A stretch of DNA of 64,000 nucleotides from Chryseobacterium culicis (GTDB taxonomy: Bacteria > Bacteroidota > Bacteroidia > Flavobacteriales > Weeksellaceae), in NCBI RefSeq assembly GCF_002979755.1, contig NZ_PCPP01000001.1, positions 962,665 through 1,026,664 of the forward strand, in the 5' to 3' direction. The notes below the pieces were generated by a model that worked only from the letters and a program-made list of their open reading frames with translations, made no database searches and had not been told where the DNA came from. The position numbers and the translations under genes were made by a program. Positions 25,720-34,724 of this stretch are shown here, in pieces (position 1 is the first letter of the stretch; every line of letters starts with the position of its first letter).

Positions 25720-27081
25720 ATGTTTAATAGTTTACAGGATAAATTAGACAAGGCATTACATAATATTTCCGGTAGAGGAAAAATTACTGAAATCAATGTA
25801 GCGGAAACCGTTAAGGAGATCCGTAGAGCATTGGTAGATGCCGACGTTAACTATAAAGTTGCAAAAGATCTTACAAAAAGAGTTCAGGATAAAGCATTAG
25901 GAGAAAACGTTCTTACTTCCCTTACTCCGGGACAATTGATGACAAAAATTGTTCATGATGAATTGGTAGACCTGATGGGAGGTTCTCAGGAAGGAATTAA
26001 CCTTTCAGGAAAACCCACTGTAATCCTTATTGCGGGTCTTCAGGGTTCTGGTAAGACTACTTTCTCAGGAAAGCTTGCTAATTATTTACAGACAAAAAGA
26101 AATAAAAAACCTTTATTGGTAGCATGTGACGTTTACCGTCCTGCAGCGATTGACCAGCTGAAAGTGTTGGGAGGACAGATTAATGTTCCTGTTTTCACGG
26201 AAGAAGGTTCTACAAATCCTTCTACGATTGCTGAAAACGCAATCAATTTTGCAAAATCAAACGGTCATGATGTTGTGATTGTGGATACGGCAGGTCGTTT
26301 AGCAATTGATGAGCAGATGATGAACGAGATTAAATCTGTTCATTACTTCATTAAACCAGATGAAACACTATTCGTTGTTGACTCTATGACTGGTCAGGAT
26401 GCGGTGAATACTGCAAAAGCATTCAACGATGCTTTGAACTTTGACGGAGTTGTTTTAACAAAATTAGATGGTGATACAAGAGGAGGAGCTGCATTGACAA
26501 TCCGTTCTGTTGTTGAAAAGCCAATCAAATTTATCTCTACAGGAGAAAAAATGGAAGCTTTAGATCTTTTCTACCCGGAAAGGATGGCAGACAGAATCCT
26601 GGGAATGGGAGACGTTGTTTCCCTAGTAGAAAGAGCTCAGGAGCAGTTTGACGAAGAGGAAGCTAAAAAACTTCACAAGAAAATCGCTAAAAACGAATTC
26701 GGTTTTGATGATTTCCTTAAGCAGATCAACCAGATCAAGAAGATGGGTAATATGAAGGATTTGATGGGAATGATTCCGGGAGTAGGAAAAGCCATCAAAG
26801 ATGTAGAAATCAGTGATGATGCATTCAAACACATTGAAGCCATCATTTATTCTATGACTCCTGAAGAAAGAAGAAGACCTTCTATCATCAATACTCAGAG
26901 AAAAGGCAGAATTGCTAAAGGTGCCGGAAGAAAAGTGGAAGATGTGAATCAACTGATGAAACAATTCGAGCAGATGGGTAAAATGATGAAGATGATGCAG
27001 GGACCACAAGGAAAGCAAATGATGCAGATGATGAGCAAAATGCCGAATATGCCTGGAATGGGTGGAATGTTTGGAAAATAA
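25720..27081 (+). CDS. ffh: Signal recognition particle protein Ffh
   Basis: 453 residues in the standard N-G-M order. G-domain motifs are GLQGSGKT (106-113), DVYRPAAIDQL, DTAGRL and TKLDGD. The Met-rich M domain (from about 300) contains the RNA-binding helices and ends MGGMFGK. With 4.5S RNA it targets nascent membrane proteins to FtsY. The SRP RNA gene was not seen here. Confidence 0.97.
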   Translation: MFNSLQDKLDKALHNISGRGKITEINVAETVKEIRRALVDADVNYKVAKDLTKRVQDKALGENVLTSLTPGQLMTKIVHDELVDLMGGSQEGINLSGKPTVILIAGLQGSGKTTFSGKLANYLQTKRNKKPLLVACDVYRPAAIDQLKVLGGQINVPVFTEEGSTNPSTIAENAINFAKSNGHDVVIVDTAGRLAIDEQMMNEIKSVHYFIKPDETLFVVDSMTGQDAVNTAKAFNDALNFDGVVLTKLDGDTRGGAALTIRSVVEKPIKFISTGEKMEALDLFYPERMADRILGMGDVVSLVERAQEQFDEEEAKKLHKKIAKNEFGFDDFLKQINQIKKMGNMKDLMGMIPGVGKAIKDVEISDDAFKHIEAIIYSMTPEERRRPSIINTQRKGRIAKGAGRKVEDVNQLMKQFEQMGKMMKMMQGPQGKQMMQMMSKMPNMPGMGGMFGK

Positions 27082-27101
27082 GAAAGAAAAAATCATTCAT
27101 A

Positions 27102-27132
27102 AAAAAACTCTCAGGAATTCTGAGAGTTTTTT
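27102..27132. terminator. Bidirectional terminator between ffh and an OMP gene
   Basis: A 13-bp stem (27102-27114 with 27120-27132), 5-base loop, A-run before and T-run after, placed between two converging genes. Confidence 0.9.
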
Positions 27133-27152
27133 GTTTTTATAAGAATATTTGT

Positions 27153-27821
27153 TTATTTAAACTTGTACCCTATTCCTAATTGGAAGAAATTCATTTTTAA
27201 AGTCTCTCCATCTACAGGATTTTTAATCATATTCGTTAAGCCAAAGCTGTAGCGTGCATCTACGAATAATCCTTTATGAATATTGTAATCAGCTCCTAGG
27301 AATAAACCAAAATCTGTAGATTTTAAACCATTATTCAGCTCTCTTTCCAAATAGCGTTCTCCTTCTTTAAGTCCGGAAGGATCTACCATACCAGCATTAG
27401 GACCACTTACTTCAAATTTTGCTTTATTATTCGTTTTAAAGCTCACATATGGACCTGCATAAATTCCCAGTTCCGGAGTTGCATAATATCTTGCAGATAC
27501 AGGAATAACAATTCTGTTAAGGTTCATCTTTTCAGTTAAGGTAATACCTGTACCCGGTATTCCAACTTCAGCTTTTCCGCCAAGATTGGCATATTCTACC
27601 TCTCCCTGAACAGCAAACTTATTATTGAATTTATGCTCAACCAAGCCTCCGATATAAAACCCTGACTTGGATTTTAAACTTGCTTCGAATCCACCAAATT
27701 CAAAATCACCCTCACTGGAATTCAATTTTGATAATGCATAACCAGCTTTTAAACCGAATGTAGTTTGCGCATTTAAACCTGCAAATAAAGCGATTGCAGA
27801 CGCTAATAAAATTTTTTTCAT
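27153..27821 (-). CDS. Outer-membrane beta-barrel protein
   Basis: 222 residues: signal peptide (MKKILLASAIALFAGLNAQ) followed by alternating amphipathic strands and a C-terminal aromatic strand (NFFQLGIGYKFK), as in PorT-like/OMP_b-brl barrels of about eight strands. Closest in this window to the gene at 30393-31055 (FYIGGLVEHKFNNKFAVQGEVEYANLG pattern, seen in part in both). Role unknown. Confidence 0.82.
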   Translation of the reverse strand: MKKILLASAIALFAGLNAQTTFGLKAGYALSKLNSSEGDFEFGGFEASLKSKSGFYIGGLVEHKFNNKFAVQGEVEYANLGGKAEVGIPGTGITLTEKMNLNRIVIPVSARYYATPELGIYAGPYVSFKTNNKAKFEVSGPNAGMVDPSGLKEGERYLERELNNGLKSTDFGLFLGADYNIHKGLFVDARYSFGLTNMIKNPVDGETLKMNFFQLGIGYKFK

Positions 27822-27848
27822 GATTATTAAATAGTTTTATAGTAAAGA

Positions 27849-27874
27849 AGTCCTAAGATAACAATCTCAGGACT
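27849..27874 (-). terminator. Hairpin after the OMP gene at 27894-28556
   Basis: A 10-bp stem with one mismatch (AGTCCTAAGA with TCTCAGGACT) and a 6-base loop, 20 bases past the stop; the U-tract is weak. Confidence 0.6.
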
Positions 27875-27893
27875 AATTCATCTATTTTATTTA

Positions 27894-28556
27894 TTATTTT
27901 GCAAATACATATTTAACTCCAAAAGTCACGGAAGTTAAACTGATCCCGAATTTGTAATCATCAGCTCTTCTTGCTCCGTCAATATCTCTTTTGTAAGTAT
28001 TGTACCCGAACTCTCCTATTGTAGCTTCAATTGACCAGTTCTTCGTCACGAAATAATCCAGACCCGGCTTGATATTCACTCCAATATTGGTATAGTTATT
28101 TTTTTGTGTAAACGGAGCGGAAAGTATAGGATCTCCACCGTCACCTTCACTGTTAAAATCTACTTTTTCCTTTCCAAATTCCAACGGAACCTGTAATTGT
28201 CCAAAGATGTATAATTTATCGGATAAAGTCCAGTATTTTCTCACGAATGGAGCAACAACAAATGCATTATCAGTATCTTTAATCTCAACGGTATTAAGAA
28301 ATCCAGGACTACTTACTTTATATTTTGTAACGGCATTTTTATAGCCTATACCAAGTCCTACTGCTAAGTTGTTATTAACGAAATAACCCACTGTAGGAAG
28401 GATTCTGATCACATCATCCTTTCTCTTGGTTTCAAATTCATTTTTCTCACTGTGATAATATCCTACCTGACCTGAAAGATAAGAAGTTCCTTTTGCAATC
28501 TGTGCATTTGACAAACCGAAAAGCGCAACAGCGCCCATCAATACGATTCTTTTCAT
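27894..28556 (-). CDS. Outer-membrane beta-barrel protein, OmpW-like paralog A
   Basis: 220 residues with signal peptide (MKRIVLMGAVALFGLSNAQ) and about eight strands, ending TFGVKYVFAK. It shares long segments with the next gene upstream (IAKGTSYLSGQVGYY, VGYFVNNNLAVGLGIGY, FVRKYWTLSDKLYIFGQL, NWSIEATIGEFGYN), so the two are tandem duplicates that diverge in the loops. Function unknown. Confidence 0.84.
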   Translation of the reverse strand: MKRIVLMGAVALFGLSNAQIAKGTSYLSGQVGYYHSEKNEFETKRKDDVIRILPTVGYFVNNNLAVGLGIGYKNAVTKYKVSSPGFLNTVEIKDTDNAFVVAPFVRKYWTLSDKLYIFGQLQVPLEFGKEKVDFNSEGDGGDPILSAPFTQKNNYTNIGVNIKPGLDYFVTKNWSIEATIGEFGYNTYKRDIDGARRADDYKFGISLTSVTFGVKYVFAK

Positions 28557-28580
28557 GATTATATTAGTTTTCTATAAAAA

Positions 28581-28607
28581 AAAGCCCTAAGAGTTTCTCA
28601 GGGCTTT
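28581..28607 (-). terminator. Terminator of the OMP gene at 28628-29284
   Basis: A 12-bp stem with one mismatch (AAAGCCCTAAGA with TCTCAGGGCTTT), 3-base loop and eight consecutive T on the minus strand. Confidence 0.88.
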
Positions 28608-28627
28608 CTTGCTATATGCTTTGTTTA

Positions 28628-29284
28628 TTATTTTGCAAATACATATTTAACTCCGAAAGTTACAGAAGATAAATTCAATCCGAAGTTATAGTTGTTTGTA
28701 GCATCACCATCTTTTGGCTTGTAGTTGCTATAACCGAACTCACCGATAGTAGCTTCGATAGACCAGTTTTTGTTTAAGAAATAATCTAAACCTGGCTTCA
28801 CAGTAACACCGATTTTAGTGTATTTAGCTTCAGTAGAAGTAGAGTTTGTAACAACTGTATTTCCAGAAGTAGCTACAGAGTTAGTTTCAGTTTCAGTTTT
28901 TCCAAACTGCATTGGCACTGCTAATTGTCCGAAGAAATATAACTTGTCAGATAAAGTCCAGTATTTTCTTACGAATGGAGCAACAACAAAAGCTGGAGTT
29001 TTAACGATGCTTTCGTTCACAACTGTAGTGTTTCCTAAAGTTGCAGTAGTAGTTGCTGTATTTTTTTCAGTTTGGTAACCAATTCCTAATCCAACTGCTA
29101 AGTTAGTGTTTACGAAATATCCAACTGTAGGTAATACGTTGAAGTTTTCTTTTTTAAGATTACCGTTGTTAGATTCTTCTTGAGAATAACCAACAGATCC
29201 TGATAAATATGTAGTTCCTTTAGCAATCTGTGCGTTTGATAAACCGAAAAGTGCAACAGCACCCGCTAATAATATTTTTTTCAT
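28628..29284 (-). CDS. Outer-membrane beta-barrel protein, OmpW-like paralog B
   Basis: 218 residues with signal peptide (MKKILLAGAVALFGLSNAQ). It is the tandem duplicate of the preceding gene but has Thr/Ser/Asn-rich loops (NTATTTATLGNTTVVNES, TETETNSVATSGNT), which look like surface-exposed variable loops. TAAATTTG at 29313-29320 on the minus strand may be the -7 element. Function unknown. Confidence 0.84.
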   Translation of the reverse strand: MKKILLAGAVALFGLSNAQIAKGTTYLSGSVGYSQEESNNGNLKKENFNVLPTVGYFVNTNLAVGLGIGYQTEKNTATTTATLGNTTVVNESIVKTPAFVVAPFVRKYWTLSDKLYFFGQLAVPMQFGKTETETNSVATSGNTVVTNSTSTEAKYTKIGVTVKPGLDYFLNKNWSIEATIGEFGYSNYKPKDGDATNNYNFGLNLSSVTFGVKYVFAK

Positions 29285-29700
29285 TTTAAAAAATTTTAAT
29301 ACTTTCTGAGGGCAAATTTACAGTGGTCCCCACTAATATTAAAATTTGTTAATGTGATTAATATCATTGTTAAAATTTAGAGTTTTGTAAAAATAAATCC
29401 TAATCCAGAGAGGTTATTAAGTTTTTCACAAGATTATGAATAAAAAAATCACTTTTTTTCAACAAGAGACAAATATATTTAATTTTTTAAATTTTGTGTT
29501 TTTTTGCAAAACCCCATGAATTCTGGAAAAATGCTAAAATAAATTAACCTAAACTATTAATTTTAAAGTTATTAACTCTTAAAATTTAAACAAATGTTTA
29601 TTATTTAAATTACTTTTTGTATTTTTCTAATCGCTGTAGATTCTCTATATCAAAGATTTCTGACAAAGGATTCGTACAGCGTTTTTATAAGCTATCAAAA
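29285..29700. other. AT-rich intergenic region, no clear gene
   Basis: About 415 bases. Near the OMP gene it holds a -7 match (29313-29320, minus strand) and a small AGTGG/CCACT inverted repeat (29322-29334). At 29632-29681 an inverted repeat CGCTGTA/TACAGCG is followed by a T-run in the plus direction, which could end a small RNA. The open plus-strand frame from 29617 overlaps the OMP gene and is not convincing. Confidence 0.4.
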
Positions 29701-29727
29701 AAAACTCCGGCCTTCGGCCGGAGTTTT
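29701..29727 (-). terminator. Terminator of the OMP gene at 29746-30246
   Basis: A very stable 12-bp stem (AAAACTCCGGCC with GGCCGGAGTTTT) and 3-base loop, 18 bases past the stop, with an A-run upstream on the plus strand. Confidence 0.92.
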
Positions 29728-29745
29728 CATATGCAATTGCTTTTC

Positions 29746-30246
29746 TTATTTCAAAAAGAAATTATAACCAATGTTAACAGCTCCTACATTCCAGCTATAG
29801 CTTCCCCATCCTGGAAGGTCACGCTTATTGCTGATAGATTGATACCCGATGTACAACTCTCCTTTAGACATTTGATATCCAAATTTAGGCTGTGCATAGA
29901 AACCACCATCTACACCATCTTTTGTAGAAATACCATATCCAAGGTCTAATCCTACAAAGATAGGAGCTCCTTTAAATCTATATTTCCCTGAAACAGCTAC
30001 AGGAACAAATCCAAAATCATCAAAGTGATCTTTTCCGAAGAAATGAGAATATCCTGTGGTTACCCCAAGGTCAAGACCTTTAGCAATATTCCACATATAA
30101 GCTGCATCCACTCCTAATGTAAACGAAGATACATCACTTGCATCAGATACAGGAACACCAATGTGTCCACCGATTTTAAAACCTTCCTGCGCTTGGGCAG
30201 CACCTCCTAAAAGTGCAAAAGCACCTAGTAATAATAGTTTTTTCAT
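29746..30246 (-). CDS. Small outer-membrane beta-barrel protein
   Basis: 166 residues: signal peptide (MKKLLLLGAFALLGGAAQAQ) and a compact barrel with strand patterns GFKIGGHIGVPV, FTLGVDAAYMWN, VGLDLGYGIST and a C-terminal NIGYNFFLK. No paralog-level identity with its neighbours. TATTTTTG at 30273-30280 (minus) is a candidate -7 element. Function unknown. Confidence 0.82.
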   Translation of the reverse strand: MKKLLLLGAFALLGGAAQAQEGFKIGGHIGVPVSDASDVSSFTLGVDAAYMWNIAKGLDLGVTTGYSHFFGKDHFDDFGFVPVAVSGKYRFKGAPIFVGLDLGYGISTKDGVDGGFYAQPKFGYQMSKGELYIGYQSISNKRDLPGWGSYSWNVGAVNIGYNFFLK

Positions 30247-30334
30247 TTTTTTAGTAGCTTTGAATTACCCTGCAAAAATACTAATTATTTTTCATCATAA
30301 AGAGAGTTTAGATGAATGAGCCATGGTACAACAA

Positions 30335-30363
30335 AAAATCAGGACAAAAATTGCCCTGATTTT
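30335..30363 (-). terminator. Terminator of the OMP gene at 30393-31055
   Basis: A 9-bp stem (AAAATCAGG with CCTGATTTT) and 11-base loop flanked by A/T runs, 30 bases past the stop. Confidence 0.78.
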
Positions 30364-30392
30364 ATTATTATTTCTTTATAAAATTTTCAGAA

Positions 30393-31055
30393 TTAGTTTC
30401 CTCCGAATTTGAAACCTACTCCCACCTGAGCAAAGCTGTTTTTCACAGATCCTCCGCTGTTGTCGTTAGATAGGTTGGATACTCCTAAACTGTATCTTGC
30501 ATCAAAGAAAAGTCCGTTTTCCAACATATATTCCACCCCTAAGAAAGGAGCAAGGTTAAGGGATTTGATATCTTTTTTAATATCTACGTCGCCACCTTCG
30601 CCTTCCATTTCTACATCAAGGAAATCTGATCCGATTACCGTCTTTTGCTTAGCAGTAAGGATAAGACCTACGTTAACACCTGCCGCTACCGAGAAACCTT
30701 CTGTAATGAAATATTTTGCAGAAACAGGAATTAAAAGCGTTCCAAAAGTAATCTTAGTCGACTCACCAAAATACATTCCTCCGGCATTTACTCCATCAAT
30801 TTTTTCTTTAGCTCCAAGTGGTGAGTATAAAACCTCTCCCTGAACAGCAAAGTTATCATTGAATTTGTACTCAGCCATTCCACCGATATAGAAGGTATAT
30901 TTAGCAGACATTTTTCTTCCGTCAAGATCGTCTTGCTTATCATCCAGTTTAATAGTTGACATTGCGAAACCAGCTTTTGGACCAAATCGAAATTCCTGTG
31001 CATTTGCGGAAATTCCCATAACAGCGACTGCTGCCATAAGTAAAAGTTTTTTCAT
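30393..31055 (-). CDS. Porin-like outer-membrane beta-barrel protein
   Basis: 220 residues: signal peptide (MKKLLLMAAVAVMGISANAQ), then a PorT-like barrel (EFRFGPKAGFAMSTIKL, GGMAEYKFNDNFAVQGEV, LIPVSAKYFITEGFSV, DARYSLGVSNL). It is similar in layout to the gene at 27153-27821. Full promoter at 31085-31114. Confidence 0.84.
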   Translation of the reverse strand: MKKLLLMAAVAVMGISANAQEFRFGPKAGFAMSTIKLDDKQDDLDGRKMSAKYTFYIGGMAEYKFNDNFAVQGEVLYSPLGAKEKIDGVNAGGMYFGESTKITFGTLLIPVSAKYFITEGFSVAAGVNVGLILTAKQKTVIGSDFLDVEMEGEGGDVDIKKDIKSLNLAPFLGVEYMLENGLFFDARYSLGVSNLSNDNSGGSVKNSFAQVGVGFKFGGN

Positions 31056-31084
31056 GTTTAATTAGTTTTTACATTTAAGGTCTG

Positions 31085-31114
31085 CAAAACTAATTATTTT
31101 TTTCAAATTAACAA
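31085..31114 (-). promoter_or_regulatory. Bacteroidota-type promoter of the porin-like gene
   Basis: On the minus strand TTG (31112-31114), a 19-base spacer and TAGTTTTG (31085-31092), 29 bases before the ATG. Confidence 0.68.
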
Positions 31115-31174
31115 ATTTTAACTAACCAATTTAAGGTTAATAAAAGGTTAATAGAAACTTTCACTTATTTTCAA

Positions 31175-32134
31175 CTAGTCGTTCCTCAATCTTTTATCTT
31201 CATCATTATAAGCAAGAATAATTTTTCTTACCACCGGGTGTCTTACTACATCCTCTTCTGTAAGATGCACAAACCCGATCTCCTTCACTCCATGTAAAAT
31301 CCTCATTGCTTCTTTCAGCCCGGATTGTTGTTTTGGCGGTAAATCAACCTGGCTCGGATCTCCTGTGATAATAAATTTAGCATTCATCCCCATTCTGGTA
31401 AGAAACATTTTCATTTGCGCATGGGTTGTATTTTGTGCTTCATCAAGAATCACAAAAGCATCATCAAGCGTACGTCCTCTCATGAAAGCCAATGGTGCTA
31501 CCTCAATTACTTTTTTCTCCATGAAACCTTCCAGTTTTTCATGCGGAATCATATCACGAAGTGCATCGTATAAAGGCTGTAAATATGGATCCAGCTTTTC
31601 TTTAAGGTCACCCGGCAGGAATCCCAAACTCTCCCCTGCTTCTACAGCTGGTCTTGTCAGGATAATTCTTTTTACTTCCTTATCCCTCAAAGCTCTTGCA
31701 GCCAATGCTACACTGGTATATGTTTTTCCGGTTCCGGCAGGGCCAATAGCAAAAACCATGTCCTTTTTCTCTGTTTCCTTTACCAGCTTTTTAAGATTGG
31801 TCGTCTTGGCCTTAATTACCTTTCCATTGACACCTTTTACAATAATATCCTGGTCAAATACCAGTTGTTTCTCATTTTCGTCTTTAATATTCAATATATT
31901 TTCAACGTCTTTCAGTCCTATTGAATTGTTTTTAGAGATAAAACTGACAATATCATCCAGTTTTTGTTTCAGTATGTCTAAAGCTTCCTGATTCCCCATG
32001 GCAAAGACGAAATGATCTCTTCCTGTAATTTTAATGGTGGGAAAGCTTGATTTTATTAAGTTGAAATATTGGTTATTAACTCCATAGAAGATTTTCGCAT
32101 CGATATCTTCCAAATCATATGTTAATTCAAACAT
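31175..32134 (-). CDS. PhoH family ATPase
   Basis: 319 residues with the P-loop GPAGTGKT at 131-138, Walker B VILDEAQNT, and the TRPAVEAGESLGFLPGD signature of PhoH/PhoL proteins. An N-terminal region of about 100 residues may bind RNA. It is a cytosolic ATPase associated in other bacteria with RNA metabolism and phosphate stress. Divergent from the SAM hydrolase-like gene. Confidence 0.92.
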   Translation of the reverse strand: MFELTYDLEDIDAKIFYGVNNQYFNLIKSSFPTIKITGRDHFVFAMGNQEALDILKQKLDDIVSFISKNNSIGLKDVENILNIKDENEKQLVFDQDIIVKGVNGKVIKAKTTNLKKLVKETEKKDMVFAIGPAGTGKTYTSVALAARALRDKEVKRIILTRPAVEAGESLGFLPGDLKEKLDPYLQPLYDALRDMIPHEKLEGFMEKKVIEVAPLAFMRGRTLDDAFVILDEAQNTTHAQMKMFLTRMGMNAKFIITGDPSQVDLPPKQQSGLKEAMRILHGVKEIGFVHLTEEDVVRHPVVRKIILAYNDEDKRLRND

Positions 32135-32176
32135 GCAGTATTTTTATTTTTAGATTTTAAAATTAAAGCTTTTTTT

Positions 32177-32204
32177 CAAATTTATATCAAATTCTTTTCA
32201 ACAA
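32177..32204 (-). promoter_or_regulatory. Bacteroidota-type promoter of the phoH-like gene
   Basis: On the minus strand TTG (32202-32204), a 17-base spacer and TAAATTTG (32177-32184). Confidence 0.65.
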
Positions 32205-32231
32205 TCTTTCGGGCTTTCTTTTTATTTTAAA

Positions 32232-32239
32232 TAACTTTG
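32232..32239 (+). promoter_or_regulatory. -7 element of the SAM hydrolase-like gene
   Basis: TAACTTTG fits TAnnTTTG and lies 28 bases before the ATG at 32268; the upstream -33 is only a TTC at 32208-32210 (21-base spacer). Confidence 0.5.
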
Positions 32240-32267
32240 CAATACTACACTATTCTATAAATTGCTC

Positions 32268-33095
32268 ATGTCAATTATTACCCTTACTTCGGATTTCGGA
32301 AATTTAGATTACAGAGTTGCCGCTGTGAAAGGCAAAATTCTGTCTCTAAACCCTGAGGTTAATATTATTGATATAACCCACGACATCCAGGCATTCAACC
32401 TTATACAGACTTCGTATATTGTAAGAAATGCCTATAAATATTTTCCTAAAGGAAGCATTCACATTCTTTCTGTAGACAGTTTTTATAACAAATCCAGAAA
32501 GAATATCATTTATAAAGCTGACGGATCCTACTTCCTTGCTGCAGACAACGGCCTTTTAAGCCTGATATTTTTTGATATTAAGCCTGAGGCAATCTATGAG
32601 CTTACATTGAACAACCGTTTTGATGATATCATCGACTTTACTTCTACAGACATTTTTGTTCCTGCTGCAGTGCATCTTGCCAACGGCGGACTTCCTGAGG
32701 TGATAGGACGAAAAATACAATCAGCAAAACAATTGATGTTCCCAAGAGCGGTTTATAACGAATCAGAAGGAATGATCATTGGAGAAGTCACTTATATTGA
32801 TAATTTCGGAAATATAATATCAAATATCAACAAAGATTTTTTTGAAAATATCAGTAAAGGCTATACCGGTTTTACCATAAAATTCAGAAATCTAAGCCTT
32901 TCACGAGTATTTTCAAGCCATACAGAAGTGGTTTCAGACTGGGAAAGGGAGACAGAATTCCATGGGCAGTCTGCGGCAATCTTCAATGATAGTCAGTTAT
33001 TAGAGCTTACCATCTATAAAGGAAGCAAGAAAAACGGTGCTAAAAGCCTGTTTGGATTGAATGTAGGTGAAAATATTTATATCGAATTCAGCTAA
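32268..33095 (+). CDS. SAM hydrolase / hydroxide adenosyltransferase family protein
   Basis: Start at ATG 32268 (MSIITLTSDFG); the open frame also has an in-phase TTG two codons earlier. 275 residues of the DUF62 family (PF01887) related to fluorinase: TSDFGNLDYRVAAVKGKI, DITHDIQAFN, HILSVDSF, LAADNGLLSL and IDNFGNIISNI. Characterised relatives split S-adenosylmethionine with water to adenosine and methionine; the biological purpose is unclear. Confidence 0.9.
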   Translation: MSIITLTSDFGNLDYRVAAVKGKILSLNPEVNIIDITHDIQAFNLIQTSYIVRNAYKYFPKGSIHILSVDSFYNKSRKNIIYKADGSYFLAADNGLLSLIFFDIKPEAIYELTLNNRFDDIIDFTSTDIFVPAAVHLANGGLPEVIGRKIQSAKQLMFPRAVYNESEGMIIGEVTYIDNFGNIISNINKDFFENISKGYTGFTIKFRNLSLSRVFSSHTEVVSDWERETEFHGQSAAIFNDSQLLELTIYKGSKKNGAKSLFGLNVGENIYIEFS

Positions 33096-33130
33096 GATTA
33101 TATATTTCTTAAAAAAACCGATTTTTTTTA

Positions 33131-33138
33131 TATATTTG
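33131..33138 (+). promoter_or_regulatory. -7 element of the lone E2 gene
   Basis: TATATTTG fits TAnnTTTG 20 bases before the ATG; no clear TTG is seen at the right distance. Confidence 0.45.
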
Positions 33139-33158
33139 TCAAAATCTAAAAATCAAAA

Positions 33159-34466
33159 ATGGCAGAATACAAATTATTGCTTCCTTCCATGGGAGAAGGT
33201 GTTATGGAAGCGACAATTATCACTTGGTTATTCAATGAAGGTGATAACGTAAAGGAGGATGACTCCGTAGTAGAAATTGCAACAGATAAAGTAGATTCAG
33301 ACGTACCGACACCAGTTTCGGGGAAAATTGTAAAAATTTTAAAGCAAAAAGATGAAGTTGCAAAAGTAGGTGAAGCCATTGCTATTTTAGAAATTGAAGG
33401 AGAAGGCACAGCTTCAGAAGAAGTAAAAACTGAAACTCCGGCGGCTACTCCGGATGCTGACACTTTAAAAGCGATTGAAGAGCCTTTACAAACAGTGGCT
33501 GCTTCAAACGTAGAATTCTCAGGAGATCTTTATTTATCTCCACTTGTAAAATCTATCGCACAACAGGAAAAAATTTCTGAAACTGAACTAAAATCTATCA
33601 AAGGAAGCGGTTTAGAAGGAAGAATTACCAAAGAAGATATATTAGCTTATGTTGCTAACAGAGGAAGTCAGCCGGCTCAGCAGGCGGCACCTGTACAAGC
33701 AGCTTCTACTCCAAAACCAGCAGTATCTGCACCAGCAGCTACAATTCCGGTAAGTGCAGGTGATGAGATCATTCCAATGGACAGAATGAGAAAGATCATC
33801 GCTGAAAACATGGTAAAAGCAAAACAAATTGCTCCACACGTTACTTCTTTCATTGAAACAGACGTTACCAATGTTGTAAAATGGAGAAATAAAAACAAAG
33901 CAGTATTCGAAAAACGTGAAGGTGAAAAACTGACTTTCATGCCGATTTTCGTAAAAGCTGTTGTGAAAGCAATCCAGGATTTCCCAATGATCAATGTTTC
34001 TGTAAATGGTGAAAACATCATCAAAAAGAAAAACATCAACATCGGTATGGCTACTGCCCTTCCGGATGGAAACCTTATTGTTCCTGTAATTAAAAATGCT
34101 GATCAGTTATCACTTTCTGGTCTTGCAAAAGCCATCAACGATTTAGCTTACAGAGCAAGAAACAAAAAATTAAGACCTGAAGATACTCAGGGAGCGACCT
34201 ATACAATTTCTAACGTTGGAAGTTTTGGAAACCTTATGGGTACCCCAATCATTCCTCAGCCTCAGGTAGCTATTTTAGCGATCGGAGCTATCGTTAAGAA
34301 GCCTGCAGTTCTTGAAACAGCGGATGGTGATGTAATCGCCATCAGAAACTTAATGTTCATGTCTCACTCTTATGACCACAGAGTGGTAGATGGTTCTCTG
34401 GGTGGAATGATGCTGAAGCATGTTCACGACTACCTTGAAAACTGGGATCTGAACACAGAAATATAA
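33159..34466 (+). CDS. 2-oxo acid dehydrogenase E2 (dihydrolipoamide acyltransferase)
   Basis: 435 residues: N-terminal lipoyl domain with the modified Lys in EIATDKVDSDVP, an Ala/Pro linker (about 165-198), a peripheral-subunit-binding domain (YLSPLVKSIAQQE, GSGLEGRITKEDIL) and the C-terminal catalytic domain with SYDHRVVDGSLGG. It belongs to a complex of the pyruvate or branched-chain type, but no E1 or E3 gene is adjacent. It differs from the sucB product at 49364. A branched-chain or broad substrate is more likely than 2-oxoglutarate. Confidence 0.88.
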   Translation: MAEYKLLLPSMGEGVMEATIITWLFNEGDNVKEDDSVVEIATDKVDSDVPTPVSGKIVKILKQKDEVAKVGEAIAILEIEGEGTASEEVKTETPAATPDADTLKAIEEPLQTVAASNVEFSGDLYLSPLVKSIAQQEKISETELKSIKGSGLEGRITKEDILAYVANRGSQPAQQAAPVQAASTPKPAVSAPAATIPVSAGDEIIPMDRMRKIIAENMVKAKQIAPHVTSFIETDVTNVVKWRNKNKAVFEKREGEKLTFMPIFVKAVVKAIQDFPMINVSVNGENIIKKKNINIGMATALPDGNLIVPVIKNADQLSLSGLAKAINDLAYRARNKKLRPEDTQGATYTISNVGSFGNLMGTPIIPQPQVAILAIGAIVKKPAVLETADGDVIAIRNLMFMSHSYDHRVVDGSLGGMMLKHVHDYLENWDLNTEI

Positions 34467-34511
34467 GTAATGAGCAATCAGCAATAAGTAATTTTGCCGA
34501 TTTTACATACT

Positions 34512-34534
34512 AAACCTCCGATTTTCGGAGGTTT
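34512..34534 (+). terminator. Terminator of the lone E2 gene
   Basis: A 9-bp stem (AAACCTCCG with CGGAGGTTT), 5-base loop and following T-run, 45 bases past the stop. Confidence 0.9.
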
Positions 34535-34724
34535 TTTATTTTTTATTCTTTAAATTTTACAAAATTTCAAAAGCACAAACATCACATGAAATAAATTTAA
34601 ATTACACAATAAAAACACAAATTAATTATCAAATCTTTAATTAAATAAACCCAATACTTTATTATCAAAACTTTTTTGGAAGTTCTATTTATTAGCATTA
34701 TTTTTAAACAAATAATACACAATA

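Noticed and set aside
26623..27096. Minus-strand frame of 157 codons opposite ffh
   Set aside because: A His/Leu/Ser-rich shadow of the Met- and Lys-rich Ffh C-terminus.
29617..29949. Open plus-strand frame of 110 codons
   Set aside because: Half of it lies antisense to a clear beta-barrel gene and crosses that gene's terminator; the protein has no recognisable features.
31365..31991. Plus-strand frame of 208 codons opposite the phoH-like gene
   Set aside because: Complementary-frame shadow of PhoH, which has all its ATPase motifs; the shadow has Ser-rich nonsense composition.
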